NCBI RefSeq assembly: GCF_025143985.1
Contig: NZ_CP083564.1
Location: 683,501-747,500 of the forward strand
Reading direction: 5' to 3'
Source of the DNA: Sulfitobacter sp. W027
Lineage (GTDB): Bacteria > Pseudomonadota > Alphaproteobacteria > Rhodobacterales > Rhodobacteraceae
Length of the DNA: 64,000 nt
In this document: piece after piece, positions 20,653 to 30,934 of the stretch
Layout: each line of letters begins with the position of its first letter
Numbering within the stretch: the first letter of the stretch is position 1
Translations under genes and position numbers: made by a program
Notes under the pieces: model-generated
Database searches by the model: none
Told to the model about the DNA's origin: nothing
The model's input: only the letters and a program-made list of their open reading frames with translations

Positions 20653-20682
20653 AAAAAGCGAGGGCGGGCACTTGGCCCGCCC
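20653..20682 (-). terminator. Terminator after ppaC
   Basis: On the minus strand GGCGGGC CAAGT GCCCGCC forms a seven-pair GC stem followed by CTCGC and TTTTT. It lies just past the ppaC stop and before the HAD gene, so it should separate the two transcripts at least partly. Confidence 0.7.
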
Positions 20683-20689
20683 GATTGGC

Positions 20690-21610
20690 TTACATCTTAA
20701 GGTTGGGAATGATCTGCTTTTTGCGGCTCATCACGCCGCGAAGCACGACCGTGTCGCCGGAGACCTCAGCGCCAAAGCTCTGCTCGGCGATGTGTTTGAC
20801 CATGTCGTTGGGCACCAGCAGCGTCGCCTCTTCTTTCAGAATATCGACGATGAACAAGAGCACCTGCGCGGCACCGTCGGCTTCGGCCACTTTCGGCATC
20901 TCAGCCATCAGTGCGTCTTTGCGCTCCAACAGCGGCGCGGGGGAGGTGGTTTCCAGCACGCTCACACGCAGGTTGGTGCCGTCGAGGTCGAATTCCTTGC
21001 TGTCCATGCGCAGCAGTTCCGCCTCGCTGAAGGACGAGACGTCGGATTTCGCGGCGAACATTTCCGCCGCATAGTCGCTGATGTCGACGCCCAAGTCCCG
21101 CGCGATGTCTTCGGCAATGGCGCGGTCTTCTTGCGTGGTGGTCGGGCTGCGGAATTCCAGCGTGTCTGACAGGATGCAGGACAGGGCCGCTGCCTTTACG
21201 CCGCGCGGGGCCTGCGCCCAGTGTTTGCCGATCATCTTGAACATGATGGTCGCGGTGCAGGCGAGCGGCTGGATGTTGATCTCAATCGGGCCGCGTGTTT
21301 CCAGCCCGGCCACCAGACGGTGGTGGTCAATAATGCCCGTGATGTCGGCATCATTGATGTTGGCGGGCAGTTCGGCGGGGTTGTTGGTATCGACGATCAC
21401 AACCTTGGTGTCGGCCTCAAGCTCGGTCAGGATTTCAGGCTTATCGAGGTTCCATTTATCGAGCATGAACAGCGCTTCGGTATTCGGCTCGCCCAGCAGA
21501 ACGGGTTTGGCAGCGATGCCTTTGATCTCATTGAGATACCAAGCCCAAACGATCGGGCTGCCGGTGCTGTCGGTGTCGGGGGATTTATGGCCAAAAACAA
21601 GGGTTGTCAT
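20690..21610 (-). CDS. ppaC: Manganese-dependent inorganic pyrophosphatase (DHH family)
   Basis: 306 residues, typical length. FGHKSPDTDSTGSP carries the first metal ligands (His and Asp residues), GIIDHHRLVAGLE is the DHH motif, and the DHHA2 domain with SRKKQIIPNL closes the protein. It hydrolyses pyrophosphate in the cytoplasm and pulls biosynthetic reactions forward. Family II enzymes such as this are very active with Mn. It heads a minus-strand run and has a terminator behind it. Confidence 0.96.
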   Translation of the reverse strand: MTTLVFGHKSPDTDSTGSPIVWAWYLNEIKGIAAKPVLLGEPNTEALFMLDKWNLDKPEILTELEADTKVVIVDTNNPAELPANINDADITGIIDHHRLVAGLETRGPIEINIQPLACTATIMFKMIGKHWAQAPRGVKAAALSCILSDTLEFRSPTTTQEDRAIAEDIARDLGVDISDYAAEMFAAKSDVSSFSEAELLRMDSKEFDLDGTNLRVSVLETTSPAPLLERKDALMAEMPKVAEADGAAQVLLFIVDILKEEATLLVPNDMVKHIAEQSFGAEVSGDTVVLRGVMSRKKQIIPNLKM

Positions 21611-21708
21611 CGGGGCGGTCCTGTCTATTCGGTGGATTTGCGCGCCTTATAGCAGGTTGAATAGGCTTGTCACGCGCGCCTGCCGCATTGCGGCATTGTG
21701 TGGAGGGT

Positions 21709-22062
21709 CTAGAGGCCCAGTTCAGCGCGCTTCTTTTTTGTAAGGGCGGTGGCGATCATGTCATAGGAGGCGCGAATGTGGTCGCGCAGGCTGTCATCGC
21801 TCAGTCCCGGCGCGGCGTAATGCTGTATCCACTTAAGCCCGCGCGCGGCCAGATAGGGCGCGGGCCGCAAGCCGGGGCTGTCGGAGAGCACCTCGAATCC
21901 AAGTTCGGTCACCTTAAACGTAAAGGCGGGCGCATCTTCGGCCCAACCGCAAATGGCAAAGACCTTACCACCAACCTTCCACACGTCTGCGTTGCCCCAT
22001 TGTACAACATGAGTTGTCTGGGGCAGGGCGGCGCAGAAGGCGTTAAATTCGTCGCGGGCCAT
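21709..22062 (-). CDS. MmcQ/YjbR family DNA-binding-like protein
   Basis: 117 residues. DEFNAFCAALPQTTHVVQWG at the N-terminus, KVFAICGW in the middle, and YLAARGLKWIQHY near the end fit the MmcQ/YjbR (CyaY-like fold) family. The name suggests DNA binding, but function is not proven for most members. It is divergent from the DUF2161 gene, with 64 bases between the starts. Confidence 0.85.
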   Translation of the reverse strand: MARDEFNAFCAALPQTTHVVQWGNADVWKVGGKVFAICGWAEDAPAFTFKVTELGFEVLSDSPGLRPAPYLAARGLKWIQHYAAPGLSDDSLRDHIRASYDMIATALTKKKRAELGL

Positions 22063-22126
22063 GGCGTCATTTTATGTACTCGTGGCCCCTTTGCATAGCG
22101 TCGCACGATGGGGCAAGTTGCCCGAC

Positions 22127-22807
22127 ATGAGCAGCCCACGCGAAACCGATCTTTACCCGCCGATCAAGGCTTTCCTTGAGGATCAAGGCTATGTGGTCAA
22201 ATCCGAAGTCGGCGCGGCGGATGTGGTGGCCATGCGTGGGGCGGAGCCGCCGGTGGTGGTGGAGTTAAAGCTCGGCTTTTCGCTGGCGCTGTTTCATCAA
22301 TGTCTGGCGAGGCTCAAGGTTTCGGATGACGTCTACCTTGCCGTGGCCCGCCAACCCGGCAAACGCTTTGCCAAGGCGGTGAAGGATAATGTCACGCTGG
22401 CGCGGCGGCTTGGGCTGGGGCTGATCACCGTGCGGCTCTCGGACGGATTGGTTGAGGTGCATTGTGACCCCGGCCCCTATGCTCCGCGCAAGAATGCCAA
22501 ACGGGCGGCGATGCTCTTGCGCGAATTCGCGCGGCGGCAGGGGGATCCGAACGATGGCGGCCAAACCCGCGCGGGGCTGGTAACCGCCTACCGCCAAGAC
22601 GCTTTGAAATTGGCGATGTTCCTCTTTGAGGCGGGCGCGAGCAAAGGCGCGGACGTGGCCCGCGCCACCGGGGTCTCGGCGGCAACCCGCATGATGCGCG
22701 ACGACCACTATGGGTGGTTTGAAAAGCTCGACAAAGGCATTTACGGGCTGACCCCAACCGGCGCCGAAGCCGTCGCCACGGCAGGGCGCATTCTGGGCGC
22801 TCGCTAA
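22127..22807 (+). CDS. DUF2161 protein, putative PD-(D/E)XK phosphodiesterase
   Basis: 226 residues from ATG 22127; the frame continues upstream to 22061 but that part overlaps the divergent mmcQ start. ETDLYPPIKAFLEDQGYVV, then GAADVVAMRGAEPPVVVELKL shows a PD-(D/E)XK-like core (Glu, Asp and the ELK triad). The C-terminus resembles a winged helix (ATGVSAATRMMRDDHYGWFE). The family is predicted to be a nuclease-like enzyme with unknown target. Expressed divergently from mmcQ. Confidence 0.82.
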   Translation: MSSPRETDLYPPIKAFLEDQGYVVKSEVGAADVVAMRGAEPPVVVELKLGFSLALFHQCLARLKVSDDVYLAVARQPGKRFAKAVKDNVTLARRLGLGLITVRLSDGLVEVHCDPGPYAPRKNAKRAAMLLREFARRQGDPNDGGQTRAGLVTAYRQDALKLAMFLFEAGASKGADVARATGVSAATRMMRDDHYGWFEKLDKGIYGLTPTGAEAVATAGRILGAR

Positions 22808-22843
22808 CGGTTCCAATTGGCGCAAAATTTTTCAACGCCGTTG

Positions 22844-22875
22844 TTGACAGGACGCGGGCCGCTGCTTAGCTATGC
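22844..22875 (+). promoter_or_regulatory. Likely groESL promoter
   Basis: TTGACA at 22844-22849 is a perfect -35. About 17 bases later TAGCTATG (22867-22874) is the only -10-like stretch, a weak match. It sits directly upstream of the CIRCE operator, so HrcA binding would block the start of transcription. Confidence 0.55.
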
Positions 22876-22879
22876 CTCG

Positions 22880-22906
22880 TTATCACTCACATGGGTTGAG
22901 TGCTAA
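22880..22906 (+). promoter_or_regulatory. CIRCE operator (HrcA binding site) of groESL
   Basis: TTATCACTC, nine spacer bases, GAGTGCTAA. This matches the CIRCE consensus TTAGCACTC-N9-GAGTGCTAA with one mismatch in the left arm. Established knowledge: HrcA bound to CIRCE represses chaperonin genes until heat shock titrates GroEL away. hrcA is not in the window. Confidence 0.95.
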
Positions 22907-22912
22907 CGGCTG

Positions 22913-22934
22913 CACCCCTCGACCGGAGGGGGTG
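22913..22934 (+). other. Stem-loop in the groES leader
   Basis: CACCCCTC GACCG GAGGGGGTG can pair into an eight to nine pair hairpin between CIRCE and the groES ribosome binding site (AAGGAG, 22961-22966). There is no T-run, so it is not a terminator; a role in mRNA stability is possible but not shown. Confidence 0.6.
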
Positions 22935-22973
22935 GCTTGGAAGAGTAACTTTGAGCCTTAAGGAGCTGCAAAG

Positions 22974-23261
22974 ATGGCATTGAAACCGCTTCATGACCGT
23001 GTGCTGGTAAAGCGTACAGAAAGCGAAGAGAAAACCGCCGGCGGGTTGATCATTCCTGATTCCGCCAAAGAAAAGCCTTCCGAAGGTGAAGTCGTGGCCG
23101 TGGGCACCGGTGCCCGCAAGGACAACGGCGAGCTGATCGAAATGGCCGTGAAGCCCGGTGACAAGATCCTGTTCGGCAAATGGTCCGGCACCGAGGTCAC
23201 CATCGAAGGCGAAGAAATGCTGATGATGAAAGAAAGCGACATCATGGGGATCATCGCGTAA
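22974..23261 (+). CDS. groES: Co-chaperonin GroES
   Basis: 95 residues, standard length. [20 protein letters not shown] starts the fold, [20 protein letters not shown] covers the mobile loop that binds GroEL, and KEESD-like KESDIMGII ends it. GroES caps the GroEL chamber. ATG at 22974 has AAGGAG at 22961-22966. It is followed by groEL after 65 bases and shares its CIRCE-controlled promoter. Confidence 0.97.
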   Translation: MALKPLHDRVLVKRTESEEKTAGGLIIPDSAKEKPSEGEVVAVGTGARKDNGELIEMAVKPGDKILFGKWSGTEVTIEGEEMLMMKESDIMGIIA

Positions 23262-23287
23262 GCCACCCGGCTTGCCGACCCTTTTGA

Positions 23288-24973
<1,686 letters not shown>

Positions 24974-24998
24974 GCCAGCCCAATTAGCTTAAGACATG

Positions 24999-25027
24999 GA
25001 GGCGTGCCAGAAATGGCGCGCCTCTTT
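24999..25027 (+). terminator. Rho-independent terminator of groESL
   Basis: GAGGCGTGCCA GAAA TGGCGCGCCTC forms an eleven-pair stem with one G-T pair and a GAAA tetraloop, followed by TTT. It starts about 26 bases after the groEL stop. Confidence 0.88.
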
Positions 25028-25074
25028 CCGTTCAGGGCGAGAGATTTGCTGACCCCGCATTGTAATCAGCGCCC

Positions 25075-25503
25075 TTAACAGGGCAGTTCTACAATCCGGG
25101 CATAGGCGTTCAACATGTCGAGCGCATTGGCAAAGGTCTCTGACGGGTTTTCTTTTACAATATAGCCCGCAACATTCTTGCTATAGGCTGACTGAACGTC
25201 TGTGGGCATATCGGATGTGGTAAAGACGAAGACCACCATTCGTTCCAAGGCCGGATCGGCACGGACAACTTCCAAGAACTCAAGCCCGCCCATACGGGGC
25301 ATGTTGAGATCAAGCGTGATGATATAGGGCGGCAATCGCCCGTACCGTTTTACCTCCTCAGCCAGAAATTCCAGCGCATGTTGGCCGTCGTGGCAGACTG
25401 CTGTTTCATTCACGATCTTCAACTTACGCATTGCCCGTTGCATGGCCATCACGCTGACTTTGTCATCATCAATGATCAGAAATTTTGCGGGTGTCGTTTT
25501 CAT
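25075..25503 (-). CDS. Single-domain response regulator (Rcp1-like receiver)
   Basis: 142 residues from ATG 25503, placed six bases after GGAG; an upstream in-frame start would overlap the kinase stop more deeply. It is only a receiver domain: acidic patch IIDDD (residues 10-14), phosphorylation site Asp65 in TLDLNMPRMGG, Thr in FTTSD, and Lys in IVKENPSE. The insert EEVKRYGRLPPYIITLDL resembles receivers of the Rcp1 family that pair with phytochrome-type kinases. There is no output domain, so it must act by protein contact or phosphotransfer. It lies directly behind the histidine kinase gene. Confidence 0.9.
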   Translation of the reverse strand: MKTTPAKFLIIDDDKVSVMAMQRAMRKLKIVNETAVCHDGQHALEFLAEEVKRYGRLPPYIITLDLNMPRMGGLEFLEVVRADPALERMVVFVFTTSDMPTDVQSAYSKNVAGYIVKENPSETFANALDMLNAYARIVELPC

Positions 25504-25526
25504 CCAGCACTCCTTTTCAGTTCGTG

Positions 25527-27545
25527 TCATGCCGCGGCCGCCACGGGCAGAGCGCTTTGCGATTGCGTTGGGTGCGGAAGCTCTACAACGAAGGTTGATC
25601 CGCGCCCTTTGTCAGGGTTGGAAAGCAGCGTGACTTTTCCTTTCTGATGGGTCGCGAGCTTACTGACGATCGCAAGGCCAAGACCGCTCCCTTCGACCTC
25701 GTCTCGTGGCCGGAGCGTTTGAAATAGTTCAAATATCTTCTTCTGATGGCGCAGCTCTATCCCAGGGCCGTCGTCACGCACGGTCAGAATTAGACGTTCC
25801 TCAACGACCTCGGCGTTTACATGGATCGCGCCATGATCACGGTCATGATGCTTAATCGCATTGGAAATGAGGTTCCCTAAAATTTGCTGCACCGGGGTAA
25901 GTTGTACATCGACTACAGGCTCTGCCCCAGTAAAGGTGATCCTAAACCGACCTTCTGTATCGATGTAGCGCGCTTGGTCCGCCACCAATCGGGCCAAGTT
26001 GACCGGTTCGGGAAGAGGTTGATCCTGCCCGGCGCGGGCGTAGTCCAGAAGATCGTTGAGAAGACGGTTGAGACGATCAATCCGCTGCTGGGACATGAGC
26101 AGATAACTCCGACTTTCGTCACTCAGCGCATTCTCTTCATCCTCCAGCACCCAAAGACTTAATTCATGAACCGCACGGAGGGGGGAGCGCAGGTCATGGG
26201 CGGCCACATAGGCAAATTTTTCAAGTTCAATGTTCGAGCGCCGCAACTCTTCCGCAGTACTGCGGAATACAACCAGTGCGCGTGCCATTTCTCCCAGTTC
26301 ATCGCGTCCCCGTACGGTTATTTGATGATCAAGATCGCCCTCGGCGATGGCCGTGACGGAATCGGTCAACCGCCGGATGCGACGGTTAAACTGTCGCTCG
26401 ATAACCAAACCATTTGCCAGTGCGATGGCAATCAGGGCAGATGCGACAGTGAGCGCTGCAATCCAGATGACCCGATGGATCCTATCACTCAGGTCACCCG
26501 TCGCATCATCTACCAATTGAAGGGTGTTCTGCGTCAGATCGGAGGACATGTCAGAGATTTCGACAATCATCGGAAGATGTTCGCTTTGCAGCGTTCGAAA
26601 ACTCTCACGAAACCGCAGGCGTGCTGCTGTATGTACGAAGAAGCCATCATCCGGATCGAGGAGCACGGCCCGCACTGCCGCGATCTCGCGTGCTAGCGAC
26701 TGTCGTCGGCCCACCTCAGCAATACGAGGAAGTCGCGTGATGGCATCCTGTAAATACTCCTCAACCAGAAGTTTGGCGCGTTCGAGTTGAAGCGGTTGGT
26801 TTTGCAGCCCCTGTGCGATCACGAGGTTTATAAGCGCATCAAGGCTTAAACGAATATCATTAAGATTAAGGGCATTTAGCAGTAACTCGGGAAAGCCAAA
26901 GGTCGTTTGGGGGGCTGTGCCGTCGCTCCTTTGACGATCCCCGTCCTCCTTGCGTAGCAAGGCTTCGGCCTCAGCGGACAGTTGAAAAGATAGATCATCG
27001 ATGATGAGATGGCTCTGTTCCTGAATTTGCTCAACGCGATCAAGGGTCGCGATGATCTTGGCATCGGCACGCTGCATCTCCAAACGGTTTTGAAGCGTGG
27101 TATTGGTAGCACGTAGGACCACCTGCAATCGCCCCTCAAGCCGCGCCACCAGTGGGGAAGATATTCCTAAACTTTTCAAGTCATCCAGCAGATCGATAAC
27201 CTGATCAATCTTCGCCGCGATATCTCCTTCCAGCATTTTGAGCGAAACTGGGGCATCTGTTTGATTAAGCTGTTCAATCGACAGGAACAGGCCGTTCAAA
27301 GACCGTTCTATTTGCTGTGACAGAGCCATCATCGGCAGGGCAGATTGGCTTAAATGAGCGTGACCGGCCAATACGGACCGCATTTGTACTGTGACGGCCC
27401 ATCCTGCCAAGCCGATAATTACCGCAACAAAAAGAAGCACCGCTCTAAGTCGGGTGCTAATGCGGCTGCCGAAAAGCTGCAGCAGTCGCCGAGGGGGATA
27501 CATCGTAACCATGCAGCCTGGGTAGTCGAAACCAATTAACGCCAT
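25527..27545 (-). CDS. Membrane sensor histidine kinase (periplasmic sensor, HAMP, HisKA, HATPase)
   Basis: About 672 residues if ATG 27545 is used; ATG 27503 is an equally possible start because neither has a clear ribosome site. A longer open frame runs into the divergent gene and is rejected. Transmembrane segments at about 35-55 and 357-380 enclose a 300-residue helical periplasmic domain of no recognised family. HAMP follows (IRRLTDSVTAIAEGDLDHQI), then H-box AAHDLRSPLRAVHEL (about 447), N-box ISNAIKHHD (about 558), DDGPGIE and GSGLGLAIV. The four-helix sensor and the Cph1-like HisKA fit the adjacent Rcp1-like receiver. Ligand unknown; the divergent solute-binding protein is a candidate partner. 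Confidence 0.88.
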   Translation of the reverse strand: MALIGFDYPGCMVTMYPPRRLLQLFGSRISTRLRAVLLFVAVIIGLAGWAVTVQMRSVLAGHAHLSQSALPMMALSQQIERSLNGLFLSIEQLNQTDAPVSLKMLEGDIAAKIDQVIDLLDDLKSLGISSPLVARLEGRLQVVLRATNTTLQNRLEMQRADAKIIATLDRVEQIQEQSHLIIDDLSFQLSAEAEALLRKEDGDRQRSDGTAPQTTFGFPELLLNALNLNDIRLSLDALINLVIAQGLQNQPLQLERAKLLVEEYLQDAITRLPRIAEVGRRQSLAREIAAVRAVLLDPDDGFFVHTAARLRFRESFRTLQSEHLPMIVEISDMSSDLTQNTLQLVDDATGDLSDRIHRVIWIAALTVASALIAIALANGLVIERQFNRRIRRLTDSVTAIAEGDLDHQITVRGRDELGEMARALVVFRSTAEELRRSNIELEKFAYVAAHDLRSPLRAVHELSLWVLEDEENALSDESRSYLLMSQQRIDRLNRLLNDLLDYARAGQDQPLPEPVNLARLVADQARYIDTEGRFRITFTGAEPVVDVQLTPVQQILGNLISNAIKHHDRDHGAIHVNAEVVEERLILTVRDDGPGIELRHQKKIFELFQTLRPRDEVEGSGLGLAIVSKLATHQKGKVTLLSNPDKGRGSTFVVELPHPTQSQSALPVAAAA

Positions 27546-27624
27546 GTTAATCGCCGCAGCCCTAGAACCGAATCCACAGCAGTAAAATGTGTTTGGTCTC
27601 GATTCCGAATTGGAGGGCTGGGAA

Positions 27625-29073
27625 GTGTTAAAAGGGCGTGGACTTACCAGACGACAGATGTCTCTCGGACTCGGGGCAGGTCTAACCGGGCTGGCCGCTG
27701 GGCCGGTATTCGGGAAGGCGACCGATCTACAGGTCGCTGCACAAGCGCATAGGTTAGTCGATAAGGCGCGCCCTCTTTCAACATTGCTGCCGGAAGGGTC
27801 GCGGGCCAATCTTGTGCCAGTGGCTGCGGCTTTTACGGCGAAAACCGGAGCTAAGATCATCCTGCGAGAGGTGCATGTCGACCAAATCAACGCAGAATTG
27901 ATGCTGAATAGTGTGCTCGGAGAAGCCAAATATGACGTCGCCTTGCCCGCCACTTTTGGCGTGGCCGACCTTGTAGCCGCCGGCGCGATCGATGCGTTGG
28001 ATGACTACGCTGCGCGGTATGAGCCGCCGGGATTCCGCGACGCTATGCTCTATCAGGAGGGCGATCAATTCGACGGTCAAACTTACGGATTTCAGACGGA
28101 TGGCGATGCCTATGTGATGTTTTATCACCGTGAGATGCTGCACGATCCAGATACACAGGCACGCTACGCAGACCGTTTCGGCCGCCCTCTATCCGCACCA
28201 GAGACGTGGGAGGAATTAGATCAGCAAATACGGTTCTTCAATGCGCCAGAAGTTGGTCGTTATGGCGGGCTGTTATTCCGCACACCAGGGTATCTGGCTT
28301 GGGAATGGTGGGTTCGGTTTCACGCTAAAGGTTACTGGCCGTTGGCCTCCGATATGACACCGCAAATTGCAGGCGATGCGGGTGTGGCGGCATTGGAAGA
28401 GTTGATTGCAATCACAGATTGCCTCGTCCCCGAGACGTCCAGCCTCGGCCTGTTCGAAAATTGGGCGCGATATGCTGAGGGCGATGTGTATTGCAATATC
28501 GGCTGGGGTGGGACGCAGAAGTACCTCAATCGTTCTCAATCACCGATGCGAGGACGGATGGTGCACGGACCAACACCCGGTGGAAATGTCGGGAGCGAAA
28601 TACTGGCAGCGCCTTATTTCAACTGGGGGTGGAGCTTTGTCATTAGCACGGCATCGGCACAAAAGGAGCTCGCCTACCTTTTTGCCCTCTTCGCAGTCAC
28701 TCCGGAGATGTCTACGTTGGCCATTCGACAGCCAGACGGGTTCTTTGATCCCTATCGCGATGAACACTACAGCGATCCGGGAGTGCAGGAGGCCTACTCT
28801 AAGCCCTTTTTGAAGGTGCATCGTGCTGCGCTGGAGGGGGCGATCCCTGATCTCTACCTCAAGGGGCAATCAGAGTATTTTCAAACATTAGGGAGAGGAT
28901 TGGATAAGGCATTGCAGGGGGAAGTGACGCCCGAAGTGGCACTGAGCCGAGTAGCTCAACAGTGGCAACTCATCACCAGCCGTGCCGGCCGTGAAGAACA
29001 AGTTACAAGGTGGGCGCAGCTTCGGGCGAAGTACCCGCCAAATGCGCGCCGCTTGCTGCGGGATGTCGCGTGA
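27625..29073 (+). CDS. Extracellular solute-binding protein (family 1), Tat-type signal, no linked transporter
   Basis: 482 residues from GTG 27625, eight bases after GGAGG; an in-frame GTG at 27589 lacks this. The N-terminus GLTRRQMSLGLGAGLTGLAAG is read as a twin-arginine signal peptide (two residues over the motif are not essential). The rest has the two-lobe pattern of sugar-type binding proteins (PETWEELDQQIRFFN, GWGGTQKYLN, YFNWGWSFVISTAS). No permease or ATPase gene lies within many kilobases on either side, and the gene is sandwiched between two histidine kinase genes, so a sensing rather than uptake role is inferred. Confidence 0.85.
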   Translation: MLKGRGLTRRQMSLGLGAGLTGLAAGPVFGKATDLQVAAQAHRLVDKARPLSTLLPEGSRANLVPVAAAFTAKTGAKIILREVHVDQINAELMLNSVLGEAKYDVALPATFGVADLVAAGAIDALDDYAARYEPPGFRDAMLYQEGDQFDGQTYGFQTDGDAYVMFYHREMLHDPDTQARYADRFGRPLSAPETWEELDQQIRFFNAPEVGRYGGLLFRTPGYLAWEWWVRFHAKGYWPLASDMTPQIAGDAGVAALEELIAITDCLVPETSSLGLFENWARYAEGDVYCNIGWGGTQKYLNRSQSPMRGRMVHGPTPGGNVGSEILAAPYFNWGWSFVISTASAQKELAYLFALFAVTPEMSTLAIRQPDGFFDPYRDEHYSDPGVQEAYSKPFLKVHRAALEGAIPDLYLKGQSEYFQTLGRGLDKALQGEVTPEVALSRVAQQWQLITSRAGREEQVTRWAQLRAKYPPNARRLLRDVA

Positions 29074-29145
29074 TGAATGCCATCTCTCTCAGAGCGAGCG
29101 CAAAAGCGGTCCACGTCTTTCGACGCGGCGTAGGTTTGTAACGAC

Positions 29146-29892
29146 ATGTCTCAACCGGTGCAAAATTTACCCTCTGCCGCTAACCCGTCGTCGATCAGGC
29201 AACCGCAAGATACGCCGCTAGATGTAGAGGAATTTATCAATTTGGTAAGCCACGACCTGCGTGGCTCTATTCGGGCTCTATTGGAATTGCCTGACTGGAT
29301 TGCCGAAGACATTAAAGAGGCCGGGCTCGAGGTGGGTACGTCAGTGCTCGACTCTATTGCTTTGATGAAACGGCACACCCGGCGCTTGGATAGGATGCTG
29401 ATCGATCTCCAGCAGTATTCCCGCGCGGGTGTAGTACGAAATATACATGAAGTGGACCTGCAAGATGCTTTTGACGCCGCGGTGGAGGAGATACGGGTGC
29501 CTGACGGCTTCCGGCTTGCCCCCCAATTCAGGTGCAATTCACTCTTGATCTGCGATCGGGACCTTCATCTGCTTCTCACGGCACTGATTGGAAACGCAAT
29601 TAAGCACCATGACAGATTTTCCGGAGTGGTGGAGGTGCAGGGGGAGTTGGAGGGTGCGGCCTTTGTCTTGATGGTTTCGGATGATGGGCCGGGGATTTTG
29701 CCGCAATTTCATGAGCGTGTATTCCAGCCGATGACCACATTGCGAGCGCGGGATGTGGTCGAGGGGTCCGGCCTAGGGTTGGCTCTGGTTCGAAAGATCG
29801 CTGGAATCTATGGCGGAGATGCGCGTCTACTTTCCCCCGGAGACGCACGAGGCACTTCGGTAGAGGTAAGATTACAGGGGGTGGCGTTATAG
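29146..29892 (+). CDS. Soluble sensor histidine kinase without a sensor domain
   Basis: 248 residues. It is only a kinase core: H-box LVSHDLRGSIRALLEL with His36, dimerisation helices to about residue 90 (RLDRMLIDLQQYSRAG), N-box LIGNAIKHHD near 148, DDGPGI near 178 and GSGLGLAL near 207. No membrane segment, PAS or GAF domain is seen. The start ATG 29146 has no strong ribosome site and follows the solute-binding protein gene by 72 bases, so they are probably co-transcribed. It is closely similar in its core to the kinase at 25527, which suggests duplication or shared receiver use. Confidence 0.88.
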   Translation: MSQPVQNLPSAANPSSIRQPQDTPLDVEEFINLVSHDLRGSIRALLELPDWIAEDIKEAGLEVGTSVLDSIALMKRHTRRLDRMLIDLQQYSRAGVVRNIHEVDLQDAFDAAVEEIRVPDGFRLAPQFRCNSLLICDRDLHLLLTALIGNAIKHHDRFSGVVEVQGELEGAAFVLMVSDDGPGILPQFHERVFQPMTTLRARDVVEGSGLGLALVRKIAGIYGGDARLLSPGDARGTSVEVRLQGVAL

Positions 29893-30085
29893 ACGATGGA
29901 GCACGGAACCCAAACCGCCTGCCAAATGCATACTCTCACCTTGTCGATGTGAGACGCACATTCTGTCGTCTAACCTGACACCACATTTCAAACTGAGGGA
30001 GGTTATGATTACAACCCAGTTAGATCGGCACGCAAGGGGACATCGGCGCTTGGCGCAGACCAGTACGGAGGGTAAGCGAAGTGTC

Positions 30086-30934
30086 ATGCAGCTTTTTCTT
30101 CTCTCCGCTTTAACCATGTGCGCCTTCGCGGCCAACTCCATTCTGACACGGCTGGCCGTAAACGGAGGGCATATTGATCCTGCGGGATTTGCGCTTGTTC
30201 GTGTCGGCGCAGGCGCACTGGTTTTGGCCGTGATGGTGACGCTGCGGGGCAGGCGTTTGCCTCTTTTGCGGCGCAACAGGATCGGCGGGGCGGTAAGCCT
30301 TTCTGTCTATATGATCGGCTTCAGCCTTGCTTATCTGACACTGGACGCGGGGCTCGGCGCGCTTATCCTTTTCGGTGCGGTGCAGATTACCATGTTTTCA
30401 TTCGCCGCGCTGACCGGAGCAGCGCCCACTCCGAGGCAGGTGACAGGCGCAGCGGCGGCCTTCGCGGGATTGGTGCTTGTTCTCTGGCCGGACGGGGAGG
30501 GCTCCACCGATATCCTAGGGGCCGGGCTTATGGTAATCGCAGGGGTAGGCTGGGCGGCATATACGATTATTGGGCGCACCTCGGGTGATCCATTGGCCGC
30601 GACCTCGGCGAATTTTCTGCTCTGTTTCCCCGTTATGCTTATCCTGCCCGTCTTTGCAGGGGGGCATTTCAGTATGACTGGGCTTCTGTTGGGCGTGCTT
30701 TGCGGCGCGGTGACCTCGGGCCTTGGCTACGCATTGTGGTACGCGGTGCTGGCCCGGATCGATAGCGGTACGGCCGCGGTCGCGCAGCTTATCGTGCCAA
30801 TCATTGCCATTCTTGCAGGTGCGCTGCTTTTAGGAGAGCCGCTTAGCTTGACCCTAGTGATCGCGACAGCGTTGGTTTTGGGCGGGATTGCTTGGGCGCT
30901 CAGCGCAGGATCGGTTCAAGCGGATCGTAGGTGA
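30086..30934 (+). CDS. DMT-family (EamA) transporter
   Basis: 282 residues with about ten hydrophobic helices and two EamA repeats (N-terminal AANSILTRLAVNGGHIDPAG and C-terminal GLGYALWYAVLARIDSGTAA with the typical LLGEPLSLTLVIATALVL). The family moves amino acids, nucleosides or other small metabolites; substrate unknown. ATG 30086 is chosen because family proteins begin at the first helix. An ATG at 30005 has a good GAGGGAGG site but would add 27 polar residues, so it remains an alternative. The 3' end overlaps the convergent NUDIX gene by 35 bases. Confidence 0.85.
   Translation: MQLFLLSALTMCAFAANSILTRLAVNGGHIDPAGFALVRVGAGALVLAVMVTLRGRRLPLLRRNRIGGAVSLSVYMIGFSLAYLTLDAGLGALILFGAVQITMFSFAALTGAAPTPRQVTGAAAAFAGLVLVLWPDGEGSTDILGAGLMVIAGVGWAAYTIIGRTSGDPLAATSANFLLCFPVMLILPVFAGGHFSMTGLLLGVLCGAVTSGLGYALWYAVLARIDSGTAAVAQLIVPIIAILAGALLLGEPLSLTLVIATALVLGGIAWALSAGSVQADRR

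Noticed and set aside
27546..27953. N-terminal extension of the membrane kinase frame
   Set aside because: It overlaps the divergent solute-binding protein gene and its sequence is Ser/Pro/Arg-rich without domain features.
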